From Oxalobacteraceae bacterium (GTDB lineage Bacteria > Pseudomonadota > Gammaproteobacteria > Burkholderiales > Burkholderiaceae_D): a stretch of 64,000 bases of DNA. The stretch lies in contig JAJTGD010000013.1 in NCBI GenBank assembly GCA_021299035.1, positions 1-64,000 on the forward strand, read 5' to 3'. Shown here piece by piece: positions 15,446 through 23,974 of the stretch (position 1 is the stretch's first letter; each line of letters opens with the position of its first letter). The notes below the pieces were generated by a model. It did not search any database, had not been told where the DNA came from, and saw only the letters and a list, made by a program, of their open reading frames with translations. A program made the translations under genes and the position numbers.

Positions 15446-15928
15446 ATGGTCAAATTACCCACCCTACGCATGCTAGCGCTCGCTGCGAGTTTTTTACTGC
15501 CTCTCAGCACGCACGCTCAGCTATTGGATAAAAAGACCCTCAGCCTGGAAGCCGCCAATAAAATAATTGCAGGCGCCATTATCGAAGCCAAAGCGAACAA
15601 TTGGTCAGTGGATATTGCGATCGTTGATGAGGGTGGCCATTTGCTGAGCTTCCAGCGCATGGACGGTGCCTCAATTGGCGCTATTGATGCAGCCATCGGT
15701 AAAGCCCGCACGTCATCGATATACAGACGCCCGACGAAGGTACTGGAAGAAGCGGCCAAGACCCGTCCGGCTATTGTCACCTTGCCCAATAGTGTTCAAC
15801 TTCAGGGTGGCCTGCCAATCGTTGTGAATGGCCAGATCGTTGGTGCAGTGGGCGTTGGCGGGGTAACCTCACAGCAGGACGAGCAAATTGCGGAGGCGGG
15901 TCTTCGACACGCGGGCTTGGCTCAGTAA
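15446..15928 (+). CDS. Exported HbpS/GlcG-like (DUF336) heme-binding-type protein
   Basis: This 160-residue protein has a Sec signal peptide (LRMLALAASFLLPLSTHAQ) and a mature domain of the GlcG/HbpS family: LSLEAANKIIAGAIIEAKANN, VDIAIVDEGGHLLSFQRMDGA, and the C-terminal GAVGVGGVTSQQDEQIAEAG. Family members bind heme or corrinoid-like ligands as octamers and some sense redox stress; others accompany glycolate use. AAGGAGA precedes the ATG. A fragment of a sister gene sits before the bicupin at 9250. Confidence 0.88.
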   Translation: MVKLPTLRMLALAASFLLPLSTHAQLLDKKTLSLEAANKIIAGAIIEAKANNWSVDIAIVDEGGHLLSFQRMDGASIGAIDAAIGKARTSSIYRRPTKVLEEAAKTRPAIVTLPNSVQLQGGLPIVVNGQIVGAVGVGGVTSQQDEQIAEAGLRHAGLAQ

Positions 15929-16248
15929 CCGCGTACTTTGTGGGAAGCGACACCACCAGGGCACTACTACTCGGCAAACCCGTGTGTGCCCTCGCCCGCT
16001 CTAGTATCGCTAAAACACATTCGGCGGACGATCATCGCACCTCGCCCGGCCTACAATCCCATCCTCTTTGCGAATAATCCATCGCATATTTTTGAATGTG
16101 AATTGACCACGCCCTGCGGCAGTACTAGATTGCGCGCTTCATCGCGCATGCGACGAACGAGGTTGACAGCTCGTAAGCACAAAGAGGAAAAGCAAAGTCG
16201 TCCTTGAGGAAGAATTTCAAGGCGCATCCACTTATGCAGGGAGATGTC
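15929..16248. other. Intergenic stretch without a supported gene
   Basis: Several short frames exist but none has a ribosome site, a family match or coding-like composition. I found no strong hairpin or repeat here. It may hold decayed coding sequence and the promoter of the SymE-like gene. Confidence 0.4.
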
Positions 16249-16503
16249 ATGACACACCCACCGCGTCGCAACTCGCCGCATCGTCGGCGCCGAATTCACC
16301 ACAATCACTTTCCGTATGTTCGCTTCGCGACCGTTCTGGCTGTGAGCAAACGTTCACCGTTTTCGCCGAGCTTGCTGCTGCGAGGCGACTGGCTTACCGA
16401 AGCAGGTTTTTTGCCTCACTGTCGCGTACGGATTACGGTGCATGCACAGCGCTTGGTGATAGAGCCGTTACTCGGTGTAGGCATGCGGACACCATGTGAA
16501 TAA
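16249..16503 (+). CDS. SymE-like toxin family protein
   Basis: This 84-residue basic protein has an N-terminal Arg/His-rich stretch, and its second half carries the SymE signature: LLLRGDWLTEAGF, then VRITVHAQRLVIEPL. SymE of E. coli is an SOS-induced protein with an AbrB-like fold, repressed by an antisense RNA (SymR); it causes nucleoid condensation or RNA cleavage when produced. GGGAG lies 6-8 bases before the ATG. Whether an antisense RNA is encoded opposite its start cannot be told from the sequence. Confidence 0.65.
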   Translation: MTHPPRRNSPHRRRRIHHNHFPYVRFATVLAVSKRSPFSPSLLLRGDWLTEAGFLPHCRVRITVHAQRLVIEPLLGVGMRTPCE

Positions 16504-16570
16504 TCTAACCAGCGCCTGACATGCCCAATTTAGGCATTATCACGCCCAATATGAGCATGCCAAAACACTC

Positions 16571-16657
16571 ACCTTCCTCGATGGCGGTAACTGGAGATTG
16601 ACATTTAAGTTCCAAGATGGGAACGCTTATGTTTTGGATTATGAGGATTACCACTAA
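16571..16657 (+). pseudogene. 3' remnant of a higB toxin gene
   Basis: The frame ending at TAA 16655-16657 reads GGNWRLTFKF, then AYVLDYEDYH, the C-terminal end of HigB toxins (compare NDQWRICFRF and VEIVDYH in the intact higB at 3297-3575). Upstream sequence is not HigB-like. The TAATG overlap with the antitoxin start is the normal higBA junction. Only about 28 codons remain, so the toxin has been deleted. Confidence 0.8.
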
Positions 16658-16950
16658 TGACGATGCGTAACCCACCCCACCCTGGCGAGTTCATCACCGC
16701 AGTCTATCTAGAACCTTATGGTGTAAGCGGACGGGAACTCGCGTATCGGCTTGGTGTAGCACCCTCAACGCTCAGCAGGATTCTCAAAGGCCAAAGTCGT
16801 GTCACACCGGATATGGCACTTCGACTATCAAAAGCATTAGGCCGCACTCCCGAGAGTTGGCTAGCTATGCAGGACGGGCATGATCTTTGGGTAGCGCACC
16901 AGATTGTAGATCTGGCCCGAGTTAGCAAACTCGAACTTGAGGCGGCGTGA
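16657..16950 (+). CDS. higA: HigA-family antitoxin, solitary
   Basis: This 97-residue Xre-type antitoxin has the NPPHPGEFITAVYLEP start, an HTH at about residues 22-60 (GRELAYRLGVAPSTLSRILKG) and the SKALGRTPESWLAMQ segment. It retains the full length of the family although its toxin is reduced to a 3' stub. A solitary antitoxin could still act as a DNA-binding repressor or protect against related HigB toxins, for example the one at 3297. It differs clearly from the other HigA here. Confidence 0.9.
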   Translation: MTMRNPPHPGEFITAVYLEPYGVSGRELAYRLGVAPSTLSRILKGQSRVTPDMALRLSKALGRTPESWLAMQDGHDLWVAHQIVDLARVSKLELEAA

Positions 16951-17382
16951 GCAAGCATCACATGTATTCAAATTGTGCGCAGTTGGAATACTACCGCCCC
17001 GCACCTGAATCCCGCCCCTGCTGCACCTTGCGGCGCAAGAACGCTGCCTTTTCAGATTCCCTTTGCTGACTAAAACTCAGCAGTTTCGATTTCATTGAAC
17101 CGACGGCTCACCAACTTATTAGCCGCCAGCGCGTCGTACTCCTCTCACCTAACCACCAGCTGCCTAGGTAATGCTGCTGCAAATATTTAAACATTACCAA
17201 GCGCGTTTTTTGCACGGATCCATATCATCTCTGATACTCGGATCCCTTTGGCCACTTGGCTAAATTGGGCTTAAACCAGGGATTACTCAAAACGATAGAG
17301 TGAGAGAAAACATTGCCCAGAATTTGTGTTGAGATAGTTGCTAACCACTTGATTAATGGTCTAATTGATCGTTGATACACGG
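16951..17382. other. Intergenic stretch, contains a dispersed repeat
   Basis: No gene is supported in these 432 bp. About 17005-17085 is a copy of a dispersed intergenic sequence also seen near 25558-25640 and, in shorter form, at 3904-3960. The rest shows no clear hairpin or motif. It lies downstream of the solitary higA and downstream of the large helicase gene, so terminators for both would be expected here but none is obvious. Confidence 0.45.
17005..17085 (+). repeat. Dispersed intergenic repeat, copy B
   Basis: The segment contains GAATCCCGCC..TGCTG.ACCTT.CG.CGCAAGAA followed by TTTGCT and CTCAGC, and aligns over about 80 bp with 25558-25640 (copy C); a shorter match (CCCCTGCTGAACCTTGCG) begins at about 3909 (copy A). 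All copies lie just downstream of accessory genes. The origin is unknown. Confidence 0.55.
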
Positions 17383-20300
17383 TCATTTACGCAGACCCAC
17401 CGTGGAATCGGGAACATCGAAGGTCACGCTCATCGGGCTAGAACCTTGGTGTGACCGGTAGAGAATCTTTCCCTGGTAGACGAAAGGCGCTGCCTTACCT
17501 CCAGCTAGCTTCTCTTCGCGTACGAATAGGTGCATTTCGATACCTTGCTCTCGGTGGTGGATGATTTCCGCCCCCCTCTTACTGTTAGGGGTAGTAGCGT
17601 TCTGACTTTGCCAATGAAATGTGTGCTCATCGATCCAGTGGTCGATGTAACGATGCTCATCAGCCTTGCCGCGCTTGCTGAGGGTGACCAATAGCACATG
17701 TACCTTCTTATCATTAAGCGTCACATGCCCAGAGTTCCAGCTTCCGGGGTTAAACGTTTCACCAAAAAGTGCCGGTATATCCTCGCGGCTAAAAGTCTGA
17801 CCGATTACGAGGTCTAACGGATCAATAATAGACTCCAGCCGAGCTAGCATCCGCATTTCATCTGTCACTTCTAAATCTGCATAGTCTGGGTTATTGGCCC
17901 GAAGAACGTAGCGACCATCGAGAGTCTTCGCTGCAACCCGAAGCAGGTATTGATTATCTCTGCCCCCTTTATCTTGCCGCTCTATGGTCATTACGGATCC
18001 AGTGATGGAGTCGACTTTGCTGGGAGTAATGATTTCGAGCAGCAGATAGTCGCCGTCACAAATAGGGTTTCTGCCACCATTCATCGAATTACCGGAGGCC
18101 CGGGCGATGAAGTGGCGGCTCGGATCAAGATTGCCGTAAGTAGATGGAAGGGTTTTATGCTCTTCTGAGTCGGCTCGTCCGACCTTAAAGTGTCCGCATG
18201 CAATCTTCAAGTTCGGGAAGTAAGCTAACTCAACAGAATCTCGCTTTGTCCTCGGGAAGGATATTACCTTGCCCTCTTCAGACCTCAGCGTGACACGGCT
18301 TTCGTAGCTTGCGAGACGAAAGTCAACAAGCTCCTGAAGGAACTGTCTAAGCATGGGTACGATCGCTGGTGCGAACTCGCTCGAAAGAACGAAGTCGCCC
18401 CGATCAGTCGTACGAAACGGGGCCGACCCATTAGCAGTCTGAGCAACAGTCCACGCCTTAATTGGATTATCACGCCAATAGCGTGCCCACAGGTCAGACG
18501 CGGCAGATGCAGAGATCATCTCCGCAGATAGATCTGCAAGTAAAGGGCGCCGCCGGTGCAGTACTTCCTTCGAGCATCGGATCAGCTTATCAGTGGGGCA
18601 AGGCACCACAAGGCCGTCGAGCTCAAGAAAAGCCTCTAGCAAGACCATCTTGAAGCTTTTGGTCATGGAAGTTGTTTCTATGGTGCGAAGTAGAGTGGAC
18701 ACTTGTTCTACCGCGTCGAGCTCTTCTGTATTAAGGTCATTCATTTGACCGACGAACTGAAACCAACTACCCCATTGCTGCCGTACCGAAGATATGCTCG
18801 CCCCAGATCGGTAGAATTCGGTAAGAGTTGGACGTCGTCCTAATACGTCGCGTAAAGCCTCGTAGTCCTTCTGTGGTCCTGAACTGTCGAGCGACTTCAG
18901 CAGGTCAATGATCCCAAGGTCATAGTTTACATAGCAGCCATCCGGTAGTTCTAAACTCTTCTGCTCCACTTGGCGGGCGAACGAAGCCAATGCCCGGTAG
19001 GTGGAACCAACTCCGAAGAGAGCTTGTGGCTTGTGTAAAAAGCTACGGTGGTTCCCTATGAAGTCAAGTACAACGAGGTGTGACTTACCCTCGCTTTTCC
19101 TGAGGCCGCGACCAAGTTGCTGTAGAAACAGTATCTTCGACTCGGTAGGACGCAGCATCATCACGGTATCAATACTTGGAAGATCGACACCTTCATTAAA
19201 CAAATCGACGGTGAAAAGGACCATCAATTTACCTGAACTCAGTTGCTCTAGTGCTTGTGCTCTGCCAAGAGATGATCCAGCGAAAACTGCTGCGCATACG
19301 ATCCCTTCACGCGCGAACTGTTCGACCATAAACTCGGCATGCTTGATGGAAGCACAAAAGGCCAGGGTACGTCTTTGGGAGCGTTGACGCCATTGCCTAA
19401 GCACATGTCGGGCGCGGCCGACCGTTGCTAGCTTGTTCGATAGAATCTCTGGGTCAAATCACCCGTTACGCCAGGGCACTTCCCGATAGTCCACTGACTC
19501 GTCCAGGATCCCGTAGTAGTGAAATGGAGATAGTAGTCCTGCAGTGATGCCGTCAAAGAGATGACAGCTATAGACAAGGTTATCGTCGCATAACGAAAGA
19601 ATGTCCGACTGGTCGGTTCGGTCGGGTGTGGCCGTAAGACCTAGCAGGAAGGAAGGCGCGAAGTGGGCCAGCAGCCTTCTATACGTCGTCGCCGACGCAT
19701 GGTGAAATTCGTCGACCACTATGTAGTCGAAGTGCTGCGGCGAGAACTTTTCGAGGTGTTCGGCCCGGGCGAGTGTCTGGATCGATGCGCAAAGGATATC
19801 TACATCAGCATCTCGGCTACGCCCCTTGTAGTAGCCGACCCGTGCACCATGGCGGATACGAATAAAGGTCTCCGCCGCCTGCGTGAGGATCTCTTCGCGG
19901 TGCGCTACGAAGAGCACGCGACGGGCGCCAGTCTGAGCGACATCGAAGGCAGCAAGCCAGGTCTTCCCGAGACCCGTCGCGAGTACGATCACTCCACGCC
20001 GAAAACCCTGCTGCCGAGTCTCCTGCAGAGCGCCAAGTGCAGCATTTTGAATGGCTGTAGGCTCCGGGGGCACTTCATATTCGTGGCTGCCTGGCGCAAC
20101 TGATCTCGGCGGTGGGATGCGCCGCCGTTCATAGTCCTCGATCCAGCTGTCCGACAAAGGCACTGTGTTCGGGTGAGCGAAAATTTCCTCAAACCTGGAC
20201 CTTGATTCTAGAAAGCCGAGATCATCCGGATAGTTGACTCGGTAGTTCCACTCCAGCCCCTCTTGAAGTGCTAAACGGCTGATATTACTGGAACCTACAA

Positions 20301-21240
20301 AGGCGATGCCTTCGACCAAAGTGTCTTGGTGAAATCGGGAAAATATGTACGCTTTGAGATGGAAACTACTACCAGCCGTCACAAAGACTCGAACCTCGGC
20401 ACCTCGCTCTTGTAACAACAATAGAAGGCGTAGTGCCTCAGGATCGGTGACGTCCAAATAGTCACTAGTGAGTACTCGTACCCTTCGGTCGTTGCTGCAA
20501 GCTAGCGTTGCTAGTAGGTCGGGCATCAGTAAGCGAAGACCCGTAGTTTTTATAAATGCGACGGCAAGGTCGATATGCGTGGCATTAGATATTGCCTCTG
20601 ACAGGTGCGGGAGGAAGTGATCTCTGTCCCCTGTGACCAGATAATGTGGCGGCTTAGAAGCCTTTTTTACAAGAACATTAATCCACTTATCTTCGCGATC
20701 ATGGCGCTGATCGTTGGTTGACCAAAATTCCGAGCGTTCGACATTAGGTAGAGCTCCTAACCAGTCCGTGACCTTGGCCTCATCGGCATCCGTAAAACGC
20801 CGACCATTTTGGATTCGTGTACCGATTCCACTTTTGAAGCTAGCGTAAAGTACACCGCCTGGCACGAGTGCCTTCCACAATCGCGACAAGACCAAAGGCA
20901 TCTCTGCTGGTGCCACATGGAGAAGACTAGCGCAGCACCAAATTCCATCATAGGCCGACTCCTCTTCGATTTCCTGAAATGTACGAACACTTACCTCGAA
21001 TCCGCAATGAGAAGACGCCAGTTTGGCAAGTTCGGGGGACGCATCAAACGCCGAAACTCGAAAGCCTTGTAAAGAAAAAGCTTTAGCATCTCGCCCTGAT
21101 CCACATCCTGCATCAAGCACCCGCGCACCCGCCGCGAGTAAACTGGTGAACCGCGCTTGGAGTGTCGACATATCGACTCCAACTGTGTCCTCAAAAAACT
21201 CTGAGGCGAATTCGCGATAGTAGTGGGTATTTTCGTCCAT
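17383..21240 (-). pseudogene. Methyltransferase-PLD-DEAD helicase-DUF3427 protein, interrupted by in-frame TGA
   Basis: One continuous frame of 1285 codons is broken only by a TGA at 19459-19461. Domains: class I SAM methyltransferase (residues 1-200, LDAGCGSGRD at 42-51); PLD-type nuclease half-site (SFHLKAYIF and GSSNIS); helicase N-lobe with GLGKT, DEFHHA and TATPDR; then after the TGA helicase C-lobe (QQLGRGLRKSEGK), a DUF3427-type region and an S24/LexA-like fold (ARASGNSMNGG...ICDGDYLL near 18085). Such PLD-helicase-DUF3427 proteins are typical of defence islands; a restriction-like role is inferred. The methyltransferase lacks the NPPY-type motif of DNA methylases. The TGA separates the two helicase lobes, so the helicase should be inactive unless the stop is read through. 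Confidence 0.85.
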
Positions 21241-21426
21241 CCATTAATCTGACTAGGCTATGCTTCGATTTTCAGTTGGTTGCCCGCTTGTACTTAATTA
21301 GAAAAAATTACCTTTTTTTACATGTCAAGTCTATTCAAATACCAATGTGTATTGAATAGTGACATTTGCGTCGAGCTTTATATAGGGGCTAGGCTTCTCA
21401 GCCTGAGTCTATTGAATAAAGCCAAA

Positions 21427-21912
21427 ATGAACCGCCTCGAACGTTTCTACAAAATCGATCAGCTTCTTCAAGAACTCAAAGTCGTTAGTCGCGACAACTG
21501 GTACCTGGATGCCTGGTGCCACATGCGTGATGGTTTACGCGGTTTTTCTCTTGACGGTATCCTGGTAATTACCTCCGTTAATAAAAAAGCTATATGAGTA
21601 CCGCTCAAATCTTTAGACCAATTCCATGCTGCCAGCTACGGCATTTTTGCTGGTGAAGCTAAATACATCACCAGACTCAAATTTACCCCGGAGCGCGCGC
21701 GTTGGGTAGCTGCAGAGCTCTGGCACCCCGATCAAAAGGGCTCATTTGATGAGTCTGGATCTTATATCCTTGAATTTCCCTTCGCCGATGACCGCGAACT
21801 ATTGCTCGATATTGCCAAACATGGCGCAGCGGTCGAAGTGCTCTCCCCTAAATCGCTTCGAGACAAAATCGCTAAAGAGCATGAGGCGGCTTTCTGCCAG
21901 TACCAGCGATAA
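21427..21912 (+). pseudogene. WYL-domain transcriptional regulator, internally deleted and with in-frame TGA
   Basis: The start MNRLERFYKIDQLLQELKVVS is the typical N-terminus of YafY-type WYL regulators. It jumps directly to RDNWYLDAWCHMRDGLRGF of the WYL domain, so the HTH remainder and linker are deleted. A TGA at 21595-21597 then interrupts the frame, and the same phase continues with the family C-terminus (AASYGIFAGEAKYITRLKF to the TAA at 21910-21912, including RARWVAAELWHPDQKG). Intact proteins are roughly 230-330 residues; here about 160 codons remain. Non-functional. Confidence 0.8.
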
Positions 21913-22094
21913 CCTTCCCTTCCTCCCGCAAACGCTTTACAGGCACGTTCTAGACGGTGCCTCACTTTCCTGAAGTTTATAGATCGCCTGGCTCACTCTT
22001 TGAGCCAGCAGCCCCGTATAACGTTTTTCAACGTCCTGATCTGCCCGTCGGATTCAGGCATTGATTTACAAATCTATAACCATTGGGGGCTGCC

Positions 22095-22484
22095 ATGGCG
22101 ATTCAGACCGAGTTCATTGATTTCATCGTCAGCATTAATGCCATTCGCACTAAGTACCCCGGTGGGTTAGAGGCGTGTCTTAAAGACCATGCGCGTTTGA
22201 TCGGTGGTCGGGTTTGGTATGACGACTACTTGTTTCGGGATGGCGCCATGAACCCACACGACATTGGGCACTTGGTAAACGAATGGACGGATCTTGGCTT
22301 TATCGGTCGCGCTCAAGTCAACGGCCAGGAATGCTGGGTAGATTTTTGTGTGCACGAGGGCATGTTTGGCGGCACCACCCTGCCCTGTGACTGGCTTGTT
22401 TCCAATGGTCCTTCTTCAGTGGCTCACATCGATGACCCTGGCTCTGCTGTTATTGGACGCGGGCCTGCGATGTTCAATCAATAA
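22095..22484 (+). CDS. Hypothetical protein, family not recognised
   Basis: This is a soluble protein of about 129 residues with no signal peptide or membrane segment, starting MAIQTEFIDFIVSINAIRTK and rich in Trp, Asp and Gly (VWYDDYLFRDGAM, ECWVDFCVHEGMFGG). The ATG at 22095 is preferred over one four codons upstream because GGGGGC precedes it. I do not recognise a family. The position, just before a toxin-antitoxin operon in an accessory zone, suggests cargo. Confidence 0.6.
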   Translation: MAIQTEFIDFIVSINAIRTKYPGGLEACLKDHARLIGGRVWYDDYLFRDGAMNPHDIGHLVNEWTDLGFIGRAQVNGQECWVDFCVHEGMFGGTTLPCDWLVSNGPSSVAHIDDPGSAVIGRGPAMFNQ

Positions 22485-22616
22485 ATCGGGAGGTACTGCG
22501 GAAGTCGATGGCGGTGTTTCGGAAGGATATGGCGAGGTGAGTTGCCGCTCTCGCCAACCCAAAGAGGGACAGGGGTTTGCTCATACGGTGGAGGCGGGTG
22601 TAAAATGCGGCTAACT

Positions 22617-22652
22617 TTATGCGCATTTATTTATGCGCACACTTTCATGCGC
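22617..22652 (+). promoter_or_regulatory. Three ATGCGC repeats, candidate ccd operator
   Basis: ATGCGC occurs at 22619, 22633 and 22647, spaced exactly 14 bases apart, within 46 bp of the ccdA start. CcdA-CcdB complexes are known to bind repeated operator sites over their own promoter, so these are candidates. The spacing is 14 rather than about 10.5, so successive sites would not lie on the same DNA face. Confidence 0.5.
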
Positions 22653-22664
22653 TTGGAGTTCGCC

Positions 22665-22928
22665 ATGGCAGCCTCACACACCCCACGAAGCAGCCGCACC
22701 GGCCTGCCCGGTAAACGCGCCATCAACCTCAGCCTTAGTACAGACGTGCTGGACGCTGCAAGGCAGCTTGACATCAATATTTCACAAGTGTGCGATAGCC
22801 ACTTGCGCGAGATCGTTAGGCTAGAGCAAGAGCGAAGGTGGCGCGAAGAACATGCGGACTTTGTCGCGGCCTACAACGCGACGATCGAGTCAGAAGGCCT
22901 GCCCTTAGATGAGTGGAAGAGCTTCTGA
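22665..22928 (+). CDS. ccdA: CcdA-family antitoxin
   Basis: This 87-residue protein has an N-terminal ribbon-helix-helix region (KRAINLSLSTDVLDAARQLDINISQ), a middle EQERRWREEHADFVAAYN segment and the C-terminal ESEGLPLDEWKSF that wraps around CcdB. It neutralises CcdB and autoregulates the operon. The ATG at 22665 has GGAG 6 bases upstream. The stop overlaps the toxin start by one base (TGATG). Confidence 0.92.
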   Translation: MAASHTPRSSRTGLPGKRAINLSLSTDVLDAARQLDINISQVCDSHLREIVRLEQERRWREEHADFVAAYNATIESEGLPLDEWKSF

Positions 22929-23245
22929 TGGCACGTTTTGATGTTTATGCCAATCCAGGTAACCATGCCAAGACCACGCCCTATCTGCTGGATGTGCAAA
23001 GTAATTTGCTTGATGGCCTCGACAGCCGCATGGTGATTCCGTTGCGTAGTCTGAAGCATTTCCCTAAGGTGAAGGTGGCGACCCAACTTACCCCAATATT
23101 CAAGATTGGTGGCAAGGACTATCTACTAGAAACCCCAAAGATGGGTGCAGTGCCTCAGCGTGTTTTGAAGTCGCCGATCGCCTCTTTAGCTGAGTCGCAG
23201 CCAGAAATAACCGCTGCTTTAGATTTCTTGTTTCAGGGTTACTGA
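22928..23245 (+). CDS. ccdB: CcdB-family gyrase toxin
   Basis: This 105-residue protein starts MARFDVYANP and has the family blocks PYLLDVQSNLLDGLDSRMVIPL, LTPIFKIGGKDYLLETPKM and PKMGAV..VLKSPIASL. CcdB poisons DNA gyrase, chiefly through its last three residues, which in the F-plasmid toxin are Trp-Gly-Ile; here the end is FLFQGY, so the canonical GyrA-contacting tail is changed. Many chromosomal CcdB homologues vary at this end. The module otherwise looks complete. Confidence 0.9.
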   Translation: MARFDVYANPGNHAKTTPYLLDVQSNLLDGLDSRMVIPLRSLKHFPKVKVATQLTPIFKIGGKDYLLETPKMGAVPQRVLKSPIASLAESQPEITAALDFLFQGY

Positions 23246-23419
23246 ATACGAACTCACTTTCCTGCCGCAACTTGTCCACTACATAAGCTTGGAAGATAGT
23301 GGATCCGCCTATTTGGGGCCAGAAAGCCACCATGTTATTTGAGACGACGCAGGGCTTTAACAGTGGAGCATAGACCGCGCATGCTGGAGACTAGTCTGAC
23401 TCGTCTGGAGCAGAAAAAA

Positions 23420-23665
23420 ATGCGTACTTGGAAACTACAAGAGGCTAAAAGCCGCTTTAGCGAGGTCGTCGACCTCACGCTCACCGAAGGTCCGCAGCTA
23501 GTCACAAAGCGCGGTTCAGGCGCGGTCGTCATCCTAGCGGTGGAGGATTATCGTCGCCTGGTTGGCGATGCGCCGAACTTGATCGACCACCTTCTGAGCG
23601 CCCCAAGAGGCGAGGCAGTCGCGATAACCCGATCCAAGCAACCCATTAGAGATTTAGACCTGTGA
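23420..23665 (+). CDS. Phd/YefM-type antitoxin
   Basis: This 81-residue protein starts MRTWKLQEAKSRFSEVVDLTL, the Phd N-terminal DNA-binding fold, with GPQLVTKRGSGAVVILAVEDYRRL. It should bind a toxin through its C-terminus and repress its promoter. GGAG lies 11-14 bases before the ATG. It overlaps the next frame by ATGA-like coupling (23662-23665). The toxin gene that follows is broken, so this antitoxin is now orphaned. Confidence 0.88.
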   Translation: MRTWKLQEAKSRFSEVVDLTLTEGPQLVTKRGSGAVVILAVEDYRRLVGDAPNLIDHLLSAPRGEAVAITRSKQPIRDLDL

Positions 23666-23928
23666 AATATCTTCTGGATACCTGCGTGCTATCGGAACTC
23701 GTCGAGACTACGGACGTTTTGAAGAGGCCCAACTCCAACTCAACAAAATACCTGCGAGGCGCATCATTACGGCTCGAAGCAACGGAACCAATCGTCCGAA
23801 GAGGCGGTAAGTGTTATGTCAGCAGCGGCGAGACCGCTACTGCAATCATCTTATTGATATTGATCGGCGAGTGGCTCATGATGTCCACCATGGGCTCCTC
23901 ATTTAAATACCCCATCGCACGTTTTTGA
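23662..23928 (+). pseudogene. VapC-type PIN toxin, only N-terminus conserved
   Basis: The first 15 residues, MKYLLDTCVLSELVE, are the PIN-domain start with the first catalytic Asp (LLDTCVLSEL). After that the sequence no longer resembles PIN domains: the later acidic residues and the C-terminal block are missing. The frame runs on for 73 unrelated codons. A deletion or replacement directly after codon 15 explains it. Normal VapC is about 130-140 residues. Confidence 0.75.
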
Positions 23929-23974
23929 GTTCTTCTCCAAAGACCGAGCAGTCGTTGTTAATCTTTAAAATTTT

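Noticed and set aside
19459-19461. TGA as a selenocysteine codon in the helicase protein
   Set aside because: The position lies in a linker between helicase lobes, not at a redox centre, and no selenocysteine genes are in view. A nonsense mutation is simpler.
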